Below, one piece after another: positions 1-8,135 of a stretch of DNA of 48,090 nt. Each line of letters starts with the position of its first letter. Position 1 is the stretch's first letter. The position numbers and the translations under genes were made by a program. Under the pieces are notes generated by a model that saw only the letters and a program-made list of their open reading frames with translations, had not been told where the DNA came from and searched no databases. This stretch comes from Streptomyces qinglanensis. GTDB taxonomy: Bacteria; Actinomycetota; Actinomycetes; Streptomycetales; Streptomycetaceae. The stretch covers positions 1 to 48,090 of the forward strand of contig NZ_FOGO01000015.1 in NCBI RefSeq assembly GCF_900111245.1, in the 5' to 3' direction.

Positions 1-120
1 GTCTGGCTCGTCGTCGTGATCGCCCTGTTCGGCTTCTACCTCGCCGACACCTTCCTCGCCCCCGCCATCGAAAACGGCACCCGCACCGGAGTCGAAACCG
101 TCAACGGCACCCACGACTGA
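1..120 (+). CDS. C-terminal fragment of a membrane protein of the integrated element
   Basis: An open frame runs in from the left edge and stops at TGA 118-120. The visible 39 residues start with a hydrophobic stretch (VWLVVVIALFGFYL), then a short polar tail ending NGTHD, so this looks like a last transmembrane helix plus a short tail. It lies 14 bp before the SpdD-like gene in the same orientation. Spread (Spd) or other small membrane proteins usually sit here in pSAM2-type elements. The N-terminus is outside the window, so the family cannot be named. Confidence 0.6.
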   Translation, partial: VWLVVVIALFGFYLADTFLAPAIENGTRTGVETVNGTHD

Positions 121-134
121 CAGGAGACCCACCG

Positions 135-422
135 ATGTTCCTGCGCCCCCAGCTCCCCGAGACACCCACCCCGAACCTGCCCACGACCGCCCAGCAGGTG
201 CACGTCCCTGCCTGCGGCTGCCAGCACCCCGCACCCCTCGCCCCGCCGCCGCACCGCTCGCTGCCCTCGGTCAGCTCGGGAGCCCTCGCGGCCGTGGTGG
301 TCGGTGGCGTGGTCCTCGTCGCGCTCCTGGCCGCCGTCGTCGTCACGGCCGTGTCCGTTGCCGTGGCCGCGCTCGTGCTGCGGTCGCTCCTCGGCTCCCG
401 CAGCGGCATCCACCACCGCTGA
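135..422 (+). CDS. SpdD-like mobile element spread protein
   Basis: A 95-residue protein. The first 45 residues are Pro/His-rich with a CGC motif (residues about 31-33). A long Ala/Val-rich hydrophobic stretch follows (about residues 50-85), then a basic end. Small proteins of this shape between transfer genes and repSA in Streptomyces integrative elements are called SpdD and are thought to help plasmid spread between hyphae. The ATG is preceded by CAGGAG at 121-126. The name rests on shape and position, not on a catalytic motif. Confidence 0.65.
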   Translation: MFLRPQLPETPTPNLPTTAQQVHVPACGCQHPAPLAPPPHRSLPSVSSGALAAVVVGGVVLVALLAAVVVTAVSVAVAALVLRSLLGSRSGIHHR

Positions 423-517
423 GTGGCCACCGGGGCGGTCTCGATACCGCCAAGCATCCACCGTCCCGGCAGCCCGGCCCCTTCCTCCACCTCGTAGGTC
501 AGAGAAGGAGAAGCACC

Positions 518-1885
518 ATCATCGCGCGCACCACCCCAGCCCCGCTCACCGACCTGGCAAACCTCGCCGCAACCGGCTCCCTGCCCGGTATCCTCCGCCA
601 GCTCTCCAGCCTGGGCGGCTGCACCCACCCCGTCCGCCTGGCCGGCCACCGCACCGAACACAACCTCGACACCACCACCGGCGAGATCGGCCCGGCCCTG
701 CGCCGCCTCGACTCCGCCGAGCTGCCCGCTGGTGATCTCCTCGTCCGTTGCGGCAATCGCCGCACCACGCGCTGCGCGGCCTGCGCCGAGACCTACCGCC
801 GCGACACCTTCCACCTGATCACCGCCGGACTACGCGGCGGCAAAGGCACCCCCGAGACCGTGACGACACACCCGCGCGTCTTCGCCACGTTCACCGCACC
901 GAGCTTCGGCCCAGTTCACAACCGGCCCGGCCCCCGGCCCTGCCGCTGCGGCCGCCGCCACGCTTCCGACGATCCGGCGCTCGGGGCGCCGCTGGACCCG
1001 GAACGGTATGACTACGAGTCCGCGGTGCTCTGGAACGCCCACGCGGGCATGCTGTGGCGCCGCTTCACCATCCACCTCCGCCGAGAGATCGCACGCCGCG
1101 CCGGACTCACCCAACGAGAGCTCCCCGAGAGGGCCCGGGTGTCCTTCGCGAAGGTGGCCGAGTACCAGAAGCGCGGCGCCGTGCACTTCCATGCCGTCAT
1201 CCGCCTCGACGGCCCAGCCGGCGGCGAGACCCGACCCCCGCACTGGGCATCCGCCGAGCTGCTGGGCGACGCCATCCGCGCCGCCGCATCCCGAGCGGTC
1301 GTACCCGGCCCGGTCCTCGACGGCCGCACCCACACGTTCACCTTCGGCCGCCAGCTCGATATCCGCACCATCCATGACCCGGACCTCGACGGTGGCCAAG
1401 CGCTCACCGACCGCGCGGTGGCGGCCTACATCGCCAAGTACGCCACCAAGGGTGCCGAGACAGCGACGGGCACTCTGGACCGCCGTCTGCGCTTCGTGGC
1501 CGAGTTGGCGACCCTCGACCTCCCGCAGCATGCCGAACGGCTCATCCGCACCGCCTGGGCCCTGGGCGCACGCAAAGACCTCGCACACCTCCGCCTCCGC
1601 GCCTGGGCCCACATGCTCGGCTTCCGCGGCCACTTCTCCACCAAAACCCGCCGCTACTCCACCACCCTCGGCGCCCTCCGCACCGCCCGCGCCGAATGGC
1701 GCCGCCTGCAAGCCGCCATCGCACGTGGCGACGATCCACAGCCCGTGGACGACGAAGAAACAACACTCGTCCTCGCCCACTGGACCTACGCGGGAACCGG
1801 TCTCACCGCCACGGAGGAGTGGCTGGCCGCATCCCTCGCCGACACCCCAACAATCCCCACTTCGGAAGGAGACGCCGCCCGATGA
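518..1885 (+). CDS. repSA: RepSA-type rolling-circle replication initiator, probable ATC start
   Basis: Initiates replication of the excised element. The frame encodes about 455 residues. From the N-terminus it shows a Cys pair (RCAACAETY), then FATFTAPSFGPVH, CRCGRRH, the HFH metal-binding motif (about residues 223-225) and a YIAKY motif (about 304-308) typical of rolling-circle initiators. No ATG, GTG or TTG lies in frame upstream of GTG 860, and starting there would remove the conserved-looking N-terminal Cys region. A strong ribosome binding site (GAGAAGGAG, 502-510) sits 7 nt before an ATC codon at 518, so translation probably starts at ATC 518 or 521. The stop overlaps xis by 4 bp (ATGA). 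Identity is firm; the start is inferred. Confidence 0.85.
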   Translation: MIARTTPAPLTDLANLAATGSLPGILRQLSSLGGCTHPVRLAGHRTEHNLDTTTGEIGPALRRLDSAELPAGDLLVRCGNRRTTRCAACAETYRRDTFHLITAGLRGGKGTPETVTTHPRVFATFTAPSFGPVHNRPGPRPCRCGRRHASDDPALGAPLDPERYDYESAVLWNAHAGMLWRRFTIHLRREIARRAGLTQRELPERARVSFAKVAEYQKRGAVHFHAVIRLDGPAGGETRPPHWASAELLGDAIRAAASRAVVPGPVLDGRTHTFTFGRQLDIRTIHDPDLDGGQALTDRAVAAYIAKYATKGAETATGTLDRRLRFVAELATLDLPQHAERLIRTAWALGARKDLAHLRLRAWAHMLGFRGHFSTKTRRYSTTLGALRTARAEWRRLQAAIARGDDPQPVDDEETTLVLAHWTYAGTGLTATEEWLAASLADTPTIPTSEGDAAR

Positions 1886-2112
1886 CGGCGACCACGACCA
1901 CCATCACGCCCAAGTGGCACACCACGGCCGAAGTTGCCGCCATGCTCGGCTTTGGGCTCTCCAAGACCAAGATGCTCGTCCTCACCGGGGAGATCCGCTC
2001 CGTCAAGGTCGGCCGTAACCGCCGCGTCCTCCCGGCCTGGGTGGACGAGTACGTGAACCGCTGTGCCGAGGAAGCCGAAGCCGGCGCCGACCGCTGGGGG
2101 TGGACCGCGTGA
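1882..2112 (+). CDS. xis: Excisionase (Xis), MerR/HTH_17-type
   Basis: A 76-residue protein with a winged helix-turn-helix of the excisionase/MerR-like class: TTAEVAAMLGFGLSKTKMLV, then a GEIRSVKVGRNRRVLPAWVDEYV wing and last helix. It should bind attachment-site arms and direct the integrase towards excision. The chosen ATG overlaps the rep stop (ATGA). The gene ends in a GTGA overlap with int, so rep, xis and int are translationally coupled, as in pSAM2-like elements. A longer in-frame reading upstream lies inside rep and is not needed. Confidence 0.9.
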   Translation: MTATTTTITPKWHTTAEVAAMLGFGLSKTKMLVLTGEIRSVKVGRNRRVLPAWVDEYVNRCAEEAEAGADRWGWTA

Positions 2113-3410
2113 GTGGCAAGCGGGGCAACGGCGAAGGTTCGATCTACCCCTACCGCAACGGCGGCTTCGCCGCGTACGTCTGGGTCACCACCCCGGACGG
2201 CAAACGCAAGCGCAAGTACGTCTACGGCAAGACCCGCCCGGAAGTCCACGAGAAGTGGGTGAAGCTCCACGCTGAGGCGACCAAGGGGCCGGTGGCGACC
2301 AAGGTTCCGACGCTGGAGCAGTACCTCACGTACTGGCAGCGGGAGGTGGTGGAGCCCAATCTCCGGCCGCTCACTGCCGCGACGTACGAGACGATCACCC
2401 GTCTCCACATCGTTCCGTACCTCGGTGGCAAGCGGCTCGATCGGCTGACCGTGCGCGATCTCCGGACCTGGCTGAACCGGCTCGCAGCTACCTGCCAGTG
2501 CTGCGCTCAGGGGAAGGATGCTGCGCGCCCGGAGAAGCGTCGCCGCTGCTGTGCGAAGGAGAAGGGGCGGTGCTGCGGCAAGGCGCTCTCGGCTCGCTCG
2601 GTGAACGATGCCCGCACGGTCCTCCGCAGCGCCCTCGGGAATGCCGTCCTGGAGGAGCTGATCGCCAAGAACGTGGCCCAACTGATCAAGGTCAAGCGGC
2701 CTCGGCGCAAGCGTCCGGACCCCTGGTCGGTGGAGGAAGCGTGTCACTTCCTGGAGCGGGCGGAAGCCGAGGGCGACTACCTGTACGCCGCGTACGTCCT
2801 GGTGCTCGTCCTGGGCCTGCGCAAGGGGGAGGTGCTGGGCCTCACCTGGTCGGATGTGAACTTCGACAGTGGTGAGCTGCGCATCGCCCACCAGCTCCAG
2901 CGGGTGCGCCGTCAGCTTCTTCACTCGGACGTCGCGAAGACCGAGGCGTCAGAGGCGGTGCTGCCTCTCCCCGACGTGTGTATCGCGGCTCTCAAGGCGC
3001 GGAAGGAAGCTCAGCAGTCGGTCGAGCGGGCTGCCGGCGAGCTGTGGAACGACTCGGATTTCGTCTTCACCACTCGCTACGGCACACCGATCGAGCCCCG
3101 GAACTTCACGCGGGAATTCGAGCGGCGTTGCGGCCGGGCCGATGTGCGGGTGATCCGGGTCCACGACACCCGGCACACCTGTGCCTCGCTCCTGGCGGCG
3201 CTGGACGTCCATCCGCGCATCGCGATGCAGATCCTTCGGCACTCCGAGATCGCGGTCACGATGGAGGTCTATACGCACGTGCCCTCGGCCGAGACACGCC
3301 GGGCGCTGCGGAAGCTCGGTACGGCCCTCGGCGGCCAGAGCCCACAGGAGCCGGAGGCGCAGCAGGGACAGACCGAGGAGCCGTCCGGAGAAGATCAGCA
3401 AGAGTCGTAG
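2109..3410 (+). CDS. int: Tyrosine recombinase integrase of the AICE
   Basis: Site-specific integrase of 433 residues if it starts at GTG 2109, which overlaps the xis stop; GTG 2100 is an alternative. The N-terminal arm-binding part begins GKRGNGEGSIYPYRNGG, followed by a SAM-like core-binding region with a seven-Cys insertion (residues about 129-156). The catalytic residues are visible: Arg238 (LGLRKGE), Lys277, His352 and Arg355 (HDTRH), His378 (LRHSE) and the nucleophile Tyr388 (VYTHV). It is the last gene of the element and faces the 3' end of tRNA-Pro, as expected for integration into that tRNA. Confidence 0.95.
   Translation: MSGKRGNGEGSIYPYRNGGFAAYVWVTTPDGKRKRKYVYGKTRPEVHEKWVKLHAEATKGPVATKVPTLEQYLTYWQREVVEPNLRPLTAATYETITRLHIVPYLGGKRLDRLTVRDLRTWLNRLAATCQCCAQGKDAARPEKRRRCCAKEKGRCCGKALSARSVNDARTVLRSALGNAVLEELIAKNVAQLIKVKRPRRKRPDPWSVEEACHFLERAEAEGDYLYAAYVLVLVLGLRKGEVLGLTWSDVNFDSGELRIAHQLQRVRRQLLHSDVAKTEASEAVLPLPDVCIAALKARKEAQQSVERAAGELWNDSDFVFTTRYGTPIEPRNFTREFERRCGRADVRVIRVHDTRHTCASLLAALDVHPRIAMQILRHSEIAVTMEVYTHVPSAETRRALRKLGTALGGQSPQEPEAQQGQTEEPSGEDQQES
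2493..2576 (+). other. Cys-rich insertion within the integrase
   Basis: This segment encodes seven cysteines in 28 residues (CQCC, RRRCC, GRCC) embedded in Lys/Arg-rich sequence, between the core-binding and catalytic domains. The spacing suggests a metal-binding loop. That is inference from cysteine spacing only. Confidence 0.6.
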
Positions 3411-3442
3411 CGGTTGCTGTACTCCGCTGCTGTACGCACGAC

Positions 3443-3476
3443 AGAGGCCCATTCGCGATCAAGCGAATGGGCCTCT
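3443..3476. terminator. 14-bp perfect hairpin between int and tRNA-Pro
   Basis: Arms 3443-3456 and 3463-3476 are perfect inverse complements with a 6-nt loop. No U-tract follows on either strand, which is common for actinobacterial terminators. It can end int transcripts from the left and tRNA transcripts from the right, so it is probably bidirectional. Confidence 0.7.
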
Positions 3477-3484
3477 GACCTGTG

Positions 3485-3530
3485 TCGGGGTGGCGGGATT
3501 TGAACCCACGACCTCTTCGTCCCGAACGAA
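3485..3530. other. Probable att site (element/chromosome junction)
   Basis: The integrase gene ends about 75 bp from the 3' end of tRNA-Pro, and no further element genes follow. pSAM2-family elements recombine in the 3' half of a tRNA-Pro gene, so the junction should lie in the anticodon-to-3'-end segment. The second copy of the core repeat would be at the other end of the element, outside this window, so the exact limits cannot be set. Confidence 0.5.
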
Positions 3531-3558
3531 GCGCGCTGCCAAGCTGCGCTACACCCCG
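3485..3558 (-). tRNA. tRNA-Pro (anticodon CGG)
   Basis: On the minus strand the 74 nt fold into a full cloverleaf. The acceptor stem is CGGGGTG/CACCCCG with discriminator A. The D-arm is GCGC/GCGC. The anticodon stem CTTCG/CGAAG encloses the loop TTCGGGA, giving anticodon CGG. The T-arm loop is TTCAAAT. CCA is not encoded. Its 3' end faces the integrase gene. Confidence 0.97.
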
Positions 3559-3661
3559 AAGCAACGACGACTACTTTAGCCCAGGGGAGCGCTGAGGCGA
3601 AATCGGGTTTCGCGGGGAGGTCGGTCCCGTGCCGGGAGGCGGCCCGCGGAGGGGTGCGGGG

Positions 3662-4606
3662 TCAGTTCTCGCGGGGGGTGAGGGTGAGGAGGGTCGCTTC
3701 CGGGGGGCAGGCGAAGCGGACCGGGGTGTAGCGGCTCGCTCCGCAGCCTGCGCTGACGTGCAGGTACGACTCCTGCCCGCCCGCGCGGTGGGTGGAGAGG
3801 CCCTTGACCCGGTCGGTGTCGATGTCGCAGTTGGTGACGAGCGCCCCGTAGAAGGGGACGCAGAGCTGGCCGCCGTGCGTGTGGCCGGCCAGGGTCAGTG
3901 GGTAGCGGTCGGCGGTGAAGGCGTCGAGGACGCGCAGGTACGGAGCGTGGACGACGGCGAGGGAGAGGTCCGCGTCCGGTTCGGGGCCTCCGGCGACCTC
4001 GCCGTAGCGGTCCCGCTTGATGTGCGGGTCGTCCAGTCCGGTCAGCGCGATCTCCTGGCCGCCGTCCAGCTTGATGCGGCCCCTGGTGTTGGAGAGGCCG
4101 ACCCAGCCGACCGAGTCGAAGGCGTCGCGCAGCTCCTCCCACGGGTTGTGGACGACGCCGACGGCGGGCGGATTCCCGTTCAGCCCGTGCTTGCCGGACG
4201 CCTTCTCCATGAGGTATTTGGCGGGGTTGCGCAGCCTGGGGCCGTAGTAGTCGTTCGAGCCGAAGACGTAGGCGCCCGGGTACTCCATCAACGGGCCGAG
4301 GGCGTCGAGGACTTCGGGTACGGCTTCGGGGTCGGAGAGGTTGTCCCCGGTGTTGATCACGAAGTCCGGCCGCAGGCCGGCCAGCTCCTGCAGCCACCGC
4401 TGCTTCTTGCGCTGGCCGCTGACCATGTGGATGTCGGAGACCTGCAGGACGCGCAGCGGATGCATGCCGGGAGGCAGGACGGGCACCGAGACCCGTCGCA
4501 GGCGGAACGAGCGGACTTCCACACCGGCCGCGTACCCGACGCACGCCGCGCCGAGTGCCGTGATGCCGAGGGCTGTCTTGAGGGGGATCCGGTATCGCGC
4601 GCGCAT
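3662..4606 (-). CDS. Membrane-anchored metallophosphoesterase (YkuE-like)
   Basis: A 314-residue calcineurin-like phosphoesterase with an N-terminal hydrophobic helix (about residues 10-28) that probably anchors it outside the membrane. All metal-binding motifs are present: DIH (D58, H60), GD (D88), GSND in place of GNHD (N118), H220, and GHTH (H242, H244). ATG 4606 was chosen because the protein then starts with a basic stretch directly before the hydrophobic helix. Longer upstream readings are low-complexity. The natural substrate cannot be told from sequence. It is divergent from the yqeY-like gene. Confidence 0.9.
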   Translation of the reverse strand: MRARYRIPLKTALGITALGAACVGYAAGVEVRSFRLRRVSVPVLPPGMHPLRVLQVSDIHMVSGQRKKQRWLQELAGLRPDFVINTGDNLSDPEAVPEVLDALGPLMEYPGAYVFGSNDYYGPRLRNPAKYLMEKASGKHGLNGNPPAVGVVHNPWEELRDAFDSVGWVGLSNTRGRIKLDGGQEIALTGLDDPHIKRDRYGEVAGGPEPDADLSLAVVHAPYLRVLDAFTADRYPLTLAGHTHGGQLCVPFYGALVTNCDIDTDRVKGLSTHRAGGQESYLHVSAGCGASRYTPVRFACPPEATLLTLTPREN

Positions 4607-4757
4607 GGCCCCATGGTCGCAGACCCGCGGGCGGGGTCGCGGCGCCGCGAGCTCGCCCCTGTCGGCAGGTTGCGGGAGTCTGCCGCAGGCCCTGGGAGGG
4701 GTGCGGCCGCCCGGATATCCCCGGCGCTCGGCGGCCGTGTGCTGGCACACTGGCCCC

Positions 4758-5222
4758 ATGACCACGCTCAAGTCCCGGCTGCAGGACGACCTGACCGCAG
4801 CGATCAAGGAGCGCGACGAGCTCCGTTCCGCCACTCTCCGGATGACCCTTGCCGCGATCACGAAGGAGGAGGTCGCCGGTACGAGCGCGCGCGAGCTCTC
4901 CGACGACGAGGTGCAGAAGGTGATCATCCACGAGGCGAAGAAGCGGCGGGAGGCGGCCGAGGCGTTCGCGGACGGAGGCCGTGCCGAGCAGGCGGAGCGG
5001 GAGCGGGCCGAGGGCGAGGTGCTCGCGGACTACCTGCCCGAGCAGCTGACGGACGAGGAGCTGGACGTGCTGGTCACCGAGGCTGTCGAGGAGGCCCGGG
5101 CCGCCGGTGCCGAGGGGCCCAGGGCGATGGGCGCCGTCATGAAGATCGTGAACCCGAAGGTCGCGGACCGCGCCGAGGGCGGCCGGGTCGCGGCGGCGGT
5201 CAAGAAGCGGCTCGCGGGCTAG
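4758..5222 (+). CDS. GatB/YqeY domain protein
   Basis: A 154-residue, all-helical, highly charged protein beginning MTTLKSRLQDDLTAAIKERD. This is the classic start of YqeY proteins, which resemble the tRNA-binding tail of the GatB subunit of Glu-tRNA amidotransferase. The second half holds LADYLPEQLTDEEL and a GPRAMGAVMKIVNPKV motif, also family hallmarks. Length matches the stand-alone family (about 150). The cellular role is not established; tRNA binding is inferred from the GatB tail. Confidence 0.92.
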   Translation: MTTLKSRLQDDLTAAIKERDELRSATLRMTLAAITKEEVAGTSARELSDDEVQKVIIHEAKKRREAAEAFADGGRAEQAERERAEGEVLADYLPEQLTDEELDVLVTEAVEEARAAGAEGPRAMGAVMKIVNPKVADRAEGGRVAAAVKKRLAG

Positions 5223-5303
5223 CCCGCACCGGGCTGTGGCCTGGGCCCCGGCGACTGTCGGCGGGCCCGGGCCGGCGCGTCCTTCGCGGGCGGGCCCGTC
5301 GCG

Positions 5304-5351
5304 GCCCCTGCCCGCCGCGGCCCCTGCCCGCCGCGGCCCCTGCCCGCCGCG
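5304..5351. repeat. Tandem repeat, 3 x 16 bp
   Basis: The unit GCCCCTGCCCGCCGCG occurs three times exactly (5304, 5320, 5336). It is intergenic. Confidence 0.9.
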
Positions 5352-5550
5352 GGCCCTGCCCCGCGGCGCCGGAGCGCCGGGCAGCGGACCTTTGCGCCAC
5401 GGGCCCGCAGTGGCCCCCCGCGGGGCCCGGAGTACGGGTCCGGCCCCGCTGTCTGCGGGGCGCGGGCGCTCGCCCGGGCGACGCGTATGCGTGACGGGCC
5501 GGACGAGGAGCCCGGGGCAGCGGTACGACCATCATCACGCCAACGACGAC

Positions 5551-5585
5551 GTAAGGGGCACCCTCCATGGCGGGGTGCCCCTTAC
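5551..5585. terminator. Bidirectional hairpin terminator, 13-bp stem
   Basis: GTAAGGGGCACCC (5551-5563) is perfectly complementary to 5573-5585, with a 9-nt loop. It sits between the ends of the yqeY-like gene and the penicillin-binding protein gene, so it can serve both. The left arm and loop start share 17 nt with another hairpin at 15144. Confidence 0.8.
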
Positions 5586-5777
5586 TCGTGTCCTGTCTGC
5601 GAGTCCGGTGCGTTCCTGTTGCGGTGCCGTCCCGGTGCGGAGTGTCCGCCTGAGCCGCCGACCCGCCCGGAGCCGGTCCGACCCCAGGCGGCCGCGGACC
5701 GTACCGGACCCGCCAGCCGCGCCGCGTGGACCCGCGGTCCGCACCGGAGCCCCACGGCCCGCACCGGAGCCGCGTGG

Positions 5778-8135
5778 CTACGGGAAGCCGCCCGCTCCCG
5801 CGTCCCAGCCGCCGCCTCCGTCGGCTGCTCCACCGCCGTCGGCGCCGCCTCCTCCGTTGCCGCTGCCGCCCGGAAGGCCGCCGTTTCCGGTGCCGCCAGT
5901 GTCGCCGCCGGGCCCCCCGATGCCTCCTCCGTTGCCGCCGTCGCCGCCGTTGGCGTCACCGCCGCCGATCAGGTTCGGCGGGACGGTGATGTCCGGCCAC
6001 GGGTTCCGGGGCTTGTTGTCATGGCCGTTGTCGTCCCGCTGCGGCGGGGAGGGCGGGGTGGGGGAGCGGTGCTTCTTGCCGCCGTCCCGGATCGGTACGT
6101 GGTGGAAGTCGGGTGCGGACTCGCCGGCCAGTGCGCCGGCCATCGCGTCCCGCCAGATGGGTCCGGGGACCTCGCCGCCGAAGACCTTGGCGTGCGGGAC
6201 ACCGCCGATGGTGATGTCGACCATCCGGGTGCGGTGGGCCGGGTCGCCGACCCAGACGGCGCCGGACATGTTGGGGGTGTAGCCGACGAACCAGGCGGCG
6301 TACCGCTGGTCGGTGGTGCCGGTCTTGCCCGCGCTGTCGCGGCCGTTCAGTCCGGCCTTCTTGCCGGTGCCGTCCTCGACCACGCCGCGCAGCAGCGAGT
6401 TGACGGTGTCGGCGGTCTTCGTCTTCATCGCACGCTTGCACGAGGTCTTGGGCACGTCCAGTTTCTCGCCCTGCGCGTCGGTGATCGACTCGATGGCGAC
6501 CGGAGTGCAGTGCACGCCGCGGTTGGCGAAGGTGGCATAGCCCTCGGCCATCGTCAGCGGCGACATCTCCTGGGTGCCGAGCGAGATCGACGGCACCTGG
6601 TCGATCTTCTTGCCGTCGGCCCGCTCGATGCCCATCTTCTTCGCCATCTTCGTCACCGGGCAGATCCCGGTCTCCTCTATCAGGGAGACGAAGTAGGTGT
6701 TGACCGACTTCGCGGTCGCCTCCTTCATCCGGTAGGGGCCGACCTCGGTGCTGTTCTCGTTCTCGACCGGTGCCTTGCCGCGCCACTTGCCACTGCAGGT
6801 GTCGACCGGGGAGGGGTACTGCATGCGGTAGGGCGACGGGTAGGACTTGTAGGGGCTCATGCCCCTGTCCAGCGCGGCGGCGGCGATCACGGGCTTGAAC
6901 GTGGATCCCGGCTGGTATCCGGCGCCGCCTCCCATGGAGCTGTCGACCGAGAGGTTTATCTGGGTCTCGTTCTCCTTGGGCTTGAAGCCGTAGGGGCGCG
7001 ACTGGCCCATGCCCAGGATCTTGCCGGTGCCGGGCTGAACTATCGTCGCCGCGGTCGCGACCTTGTCCGACTGGTTCACATGGGACTTGATCGACTTCTG
7101 GACCGACTTCTGGGCCTTCGGGTCGAGCGTGGTCCTGATCGTGAGACCGCCGCGGTTCCAGCGCTTGGCGCGCTCCTTGCGGGTCTTGCCGAACGATTCG
7201 TCGTTCAGGAAGACCTGCCGTACGTAGTCGCAGAAGAAGCCCGCGCCCATGGTGGCGGTGATGCAGCCGTTCTTGGGGCTGCTGACGTCCAGCCCGAGGG
7301 GCTTCTCCTTGGCGGCCTCGGCCTGCTCGCGGGTGATGTCGTGGTGCACGGCCATCTTGTTGAGCACGGTGTTGCGCCGCTTGAGCGCCTCGTCCTCGTT
7401 GACGATCGGGTCGTACCGGGACGGGGACTGGACGATGCCCGCCAGCAGCGCCGACTGCTCCAGGTTCAGCTCCTTGGCGGACAGCGAGAAGTATCGTTGC
7501 GCCGCCGCTTCGACGCCGTACGCCTGCTGGCCGAAGAAGGTGATGTTGAGGTAGTTCTCCAGGATCTTCTTCTTGCCCAGCTCCTCCTCGACCTGGATCG
7601 CGTACTTCAGCTCCTTGATCTTGCGGCCGATCGTCTGCTGGGTGGCCTGGGCGACCTTCTGCGCGTCGTTCCCGGCCTCCTCGACGAAGACGTTCTTGAC
7701 GTACTGCTGGGTGAGTGTGGAGGCACCCTGGGAGACCTGTCCGGACTGCGCGTTGCGGTTCAGCGCCCGCAGGACGCCCTTGAGGTCGACGGCGCCGTGC
7801 TGGTAGAAGCGCGCGTCCTCGATGTCGACGATCGCCTTGCGCAGGTAGGGCGAGATGTCCTTCAGGTCGACGACCGTGCGGTCGCGGGAGTAGACCTTGG
7901 CGATCTCGCCGCCCTCGTTGTCGAGGATCGTGGTGCGCTGGCTGAGCGGCGGGCGCTTGAGGTTCACCGGAAGCTCGTCGAAGCCCTCCACGGTGCCCTT
8001 CGTCGCCAGTCCGAGTGTCCCGACGGCGGGTAGCGCGAGCCCGGCCATCACCATCCCCGCCAGCACACTCACGCCGACGAACTTGGCGATCTGCTGGGGC
8101 TTGCTGACTCCGCTGCCCGCACGCTTCTTAGCCAT
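5778..8135 (-). CDS. Bifunctional penicillin-binding protein (PonA2-like class A PBP)
   Basis: Peptidoglycan glycosyltransferase plus transpeptidase, 785 residues from ATG 8135. One N-terminal transmembrane helix (about 18-42) is followed by a GT51 domain with catalytic Glu106 (DIEDARFYQH) and GASTLTQQ at 137-144. The transpeptidase domain has the nucleophile Ser411 (STFK), SVN at 477-479 and KTGTT at 604-608. The last 70 residues are almost only Gly, Asp, Asn, Ala and Pro and are probably disordered in the wall. The gene is divergent from wblA, as ponA2 is next to whiB4 in mycobacteria. An upstream in-frame extension of 18 residues lacks family features. Confidence 0.95.
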   Translation of the reverse strand: MAKKRAGSGVSKPQQIAKFVGVSVLAGMVMAGLALPAVGTLGLATKGTVEGFDELPVNLKRPPLSQRTTILDNEGGEIAKVYSRDRTVVDLKDISPYLRKAIVDIEDARFYQHGAVDLKGVLRALNRNAQSGQVSQGASTLTQQYVKNVFVEEAGNDAQKVAQATQQTIGRKIKELKYAIQVEEELGKKKILENYLNITFFGQQAYGVEAAAQRYFSLSAKELNLEQSALLAGIVQSPSRYDPIVNEDEALKRRNTVLNKMAVHHDITREQAEAAKEKPLGLDVSSPKNGCITATMGAGFFCDYVRQVFLNDESFGKTRKERAKRWNRGGLTIRTTLDPKAQKSVQKSIKSHVNQSDKVATAATIVQPGTGKILGMGQSRPYGFKPKENETQINLSVDSSMGGGAGYQPGSTFKPVIAAAALDRGMSPYKSYPSPYRMQYPSPVDTCSGKWRGKAPVENENSTEVGPYRMKEATAKSVNTYFVSLIEETGICPVTKMAKKMGIERADGKKIDQVPSISLGTQEMSPLTMAEGYATFANRGVHCTPVAIESITDAQGEKLDVPKTSCKRAMKTKTADTVNSLLRGVVEDGTGKKAGLNGRDSAGKTGTTDQRYAAWFVGYTPNMSGAVWVGDPAHRTRMVDITIGGVPHAKVFGGEVPGPIWRDAMAGALAGESAPDFHHVPIRDGGKKHRSPTPPSPPQRDDNGHDNKPRNPWPDITVPPNLIGGGDANGGDGGNGGGIGGPGGDTGGTGNGGLPGGSGNGGGGADGGGAADGGGGWDAGAGGFP

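Larger units (their letters stand above)
5223..5777. other. Gene-free convergent intergenic region
   Basis: No credible gene is seen. It contains three head-to-tail copies of a 16-bp unit (5304-5351) and a 13-bp perfect hairpin (5551-5585) lying between two convergent genes. The rest is GC-rich low-complexity sequence without recognisable promoters. Confidence 0.6.

Noticed and set aside
5487..8033. A plus-strand 848-codon frame over the PBP gene
   Set aside because: Antisense shadow of a gene whose active-site motifs are all intact.
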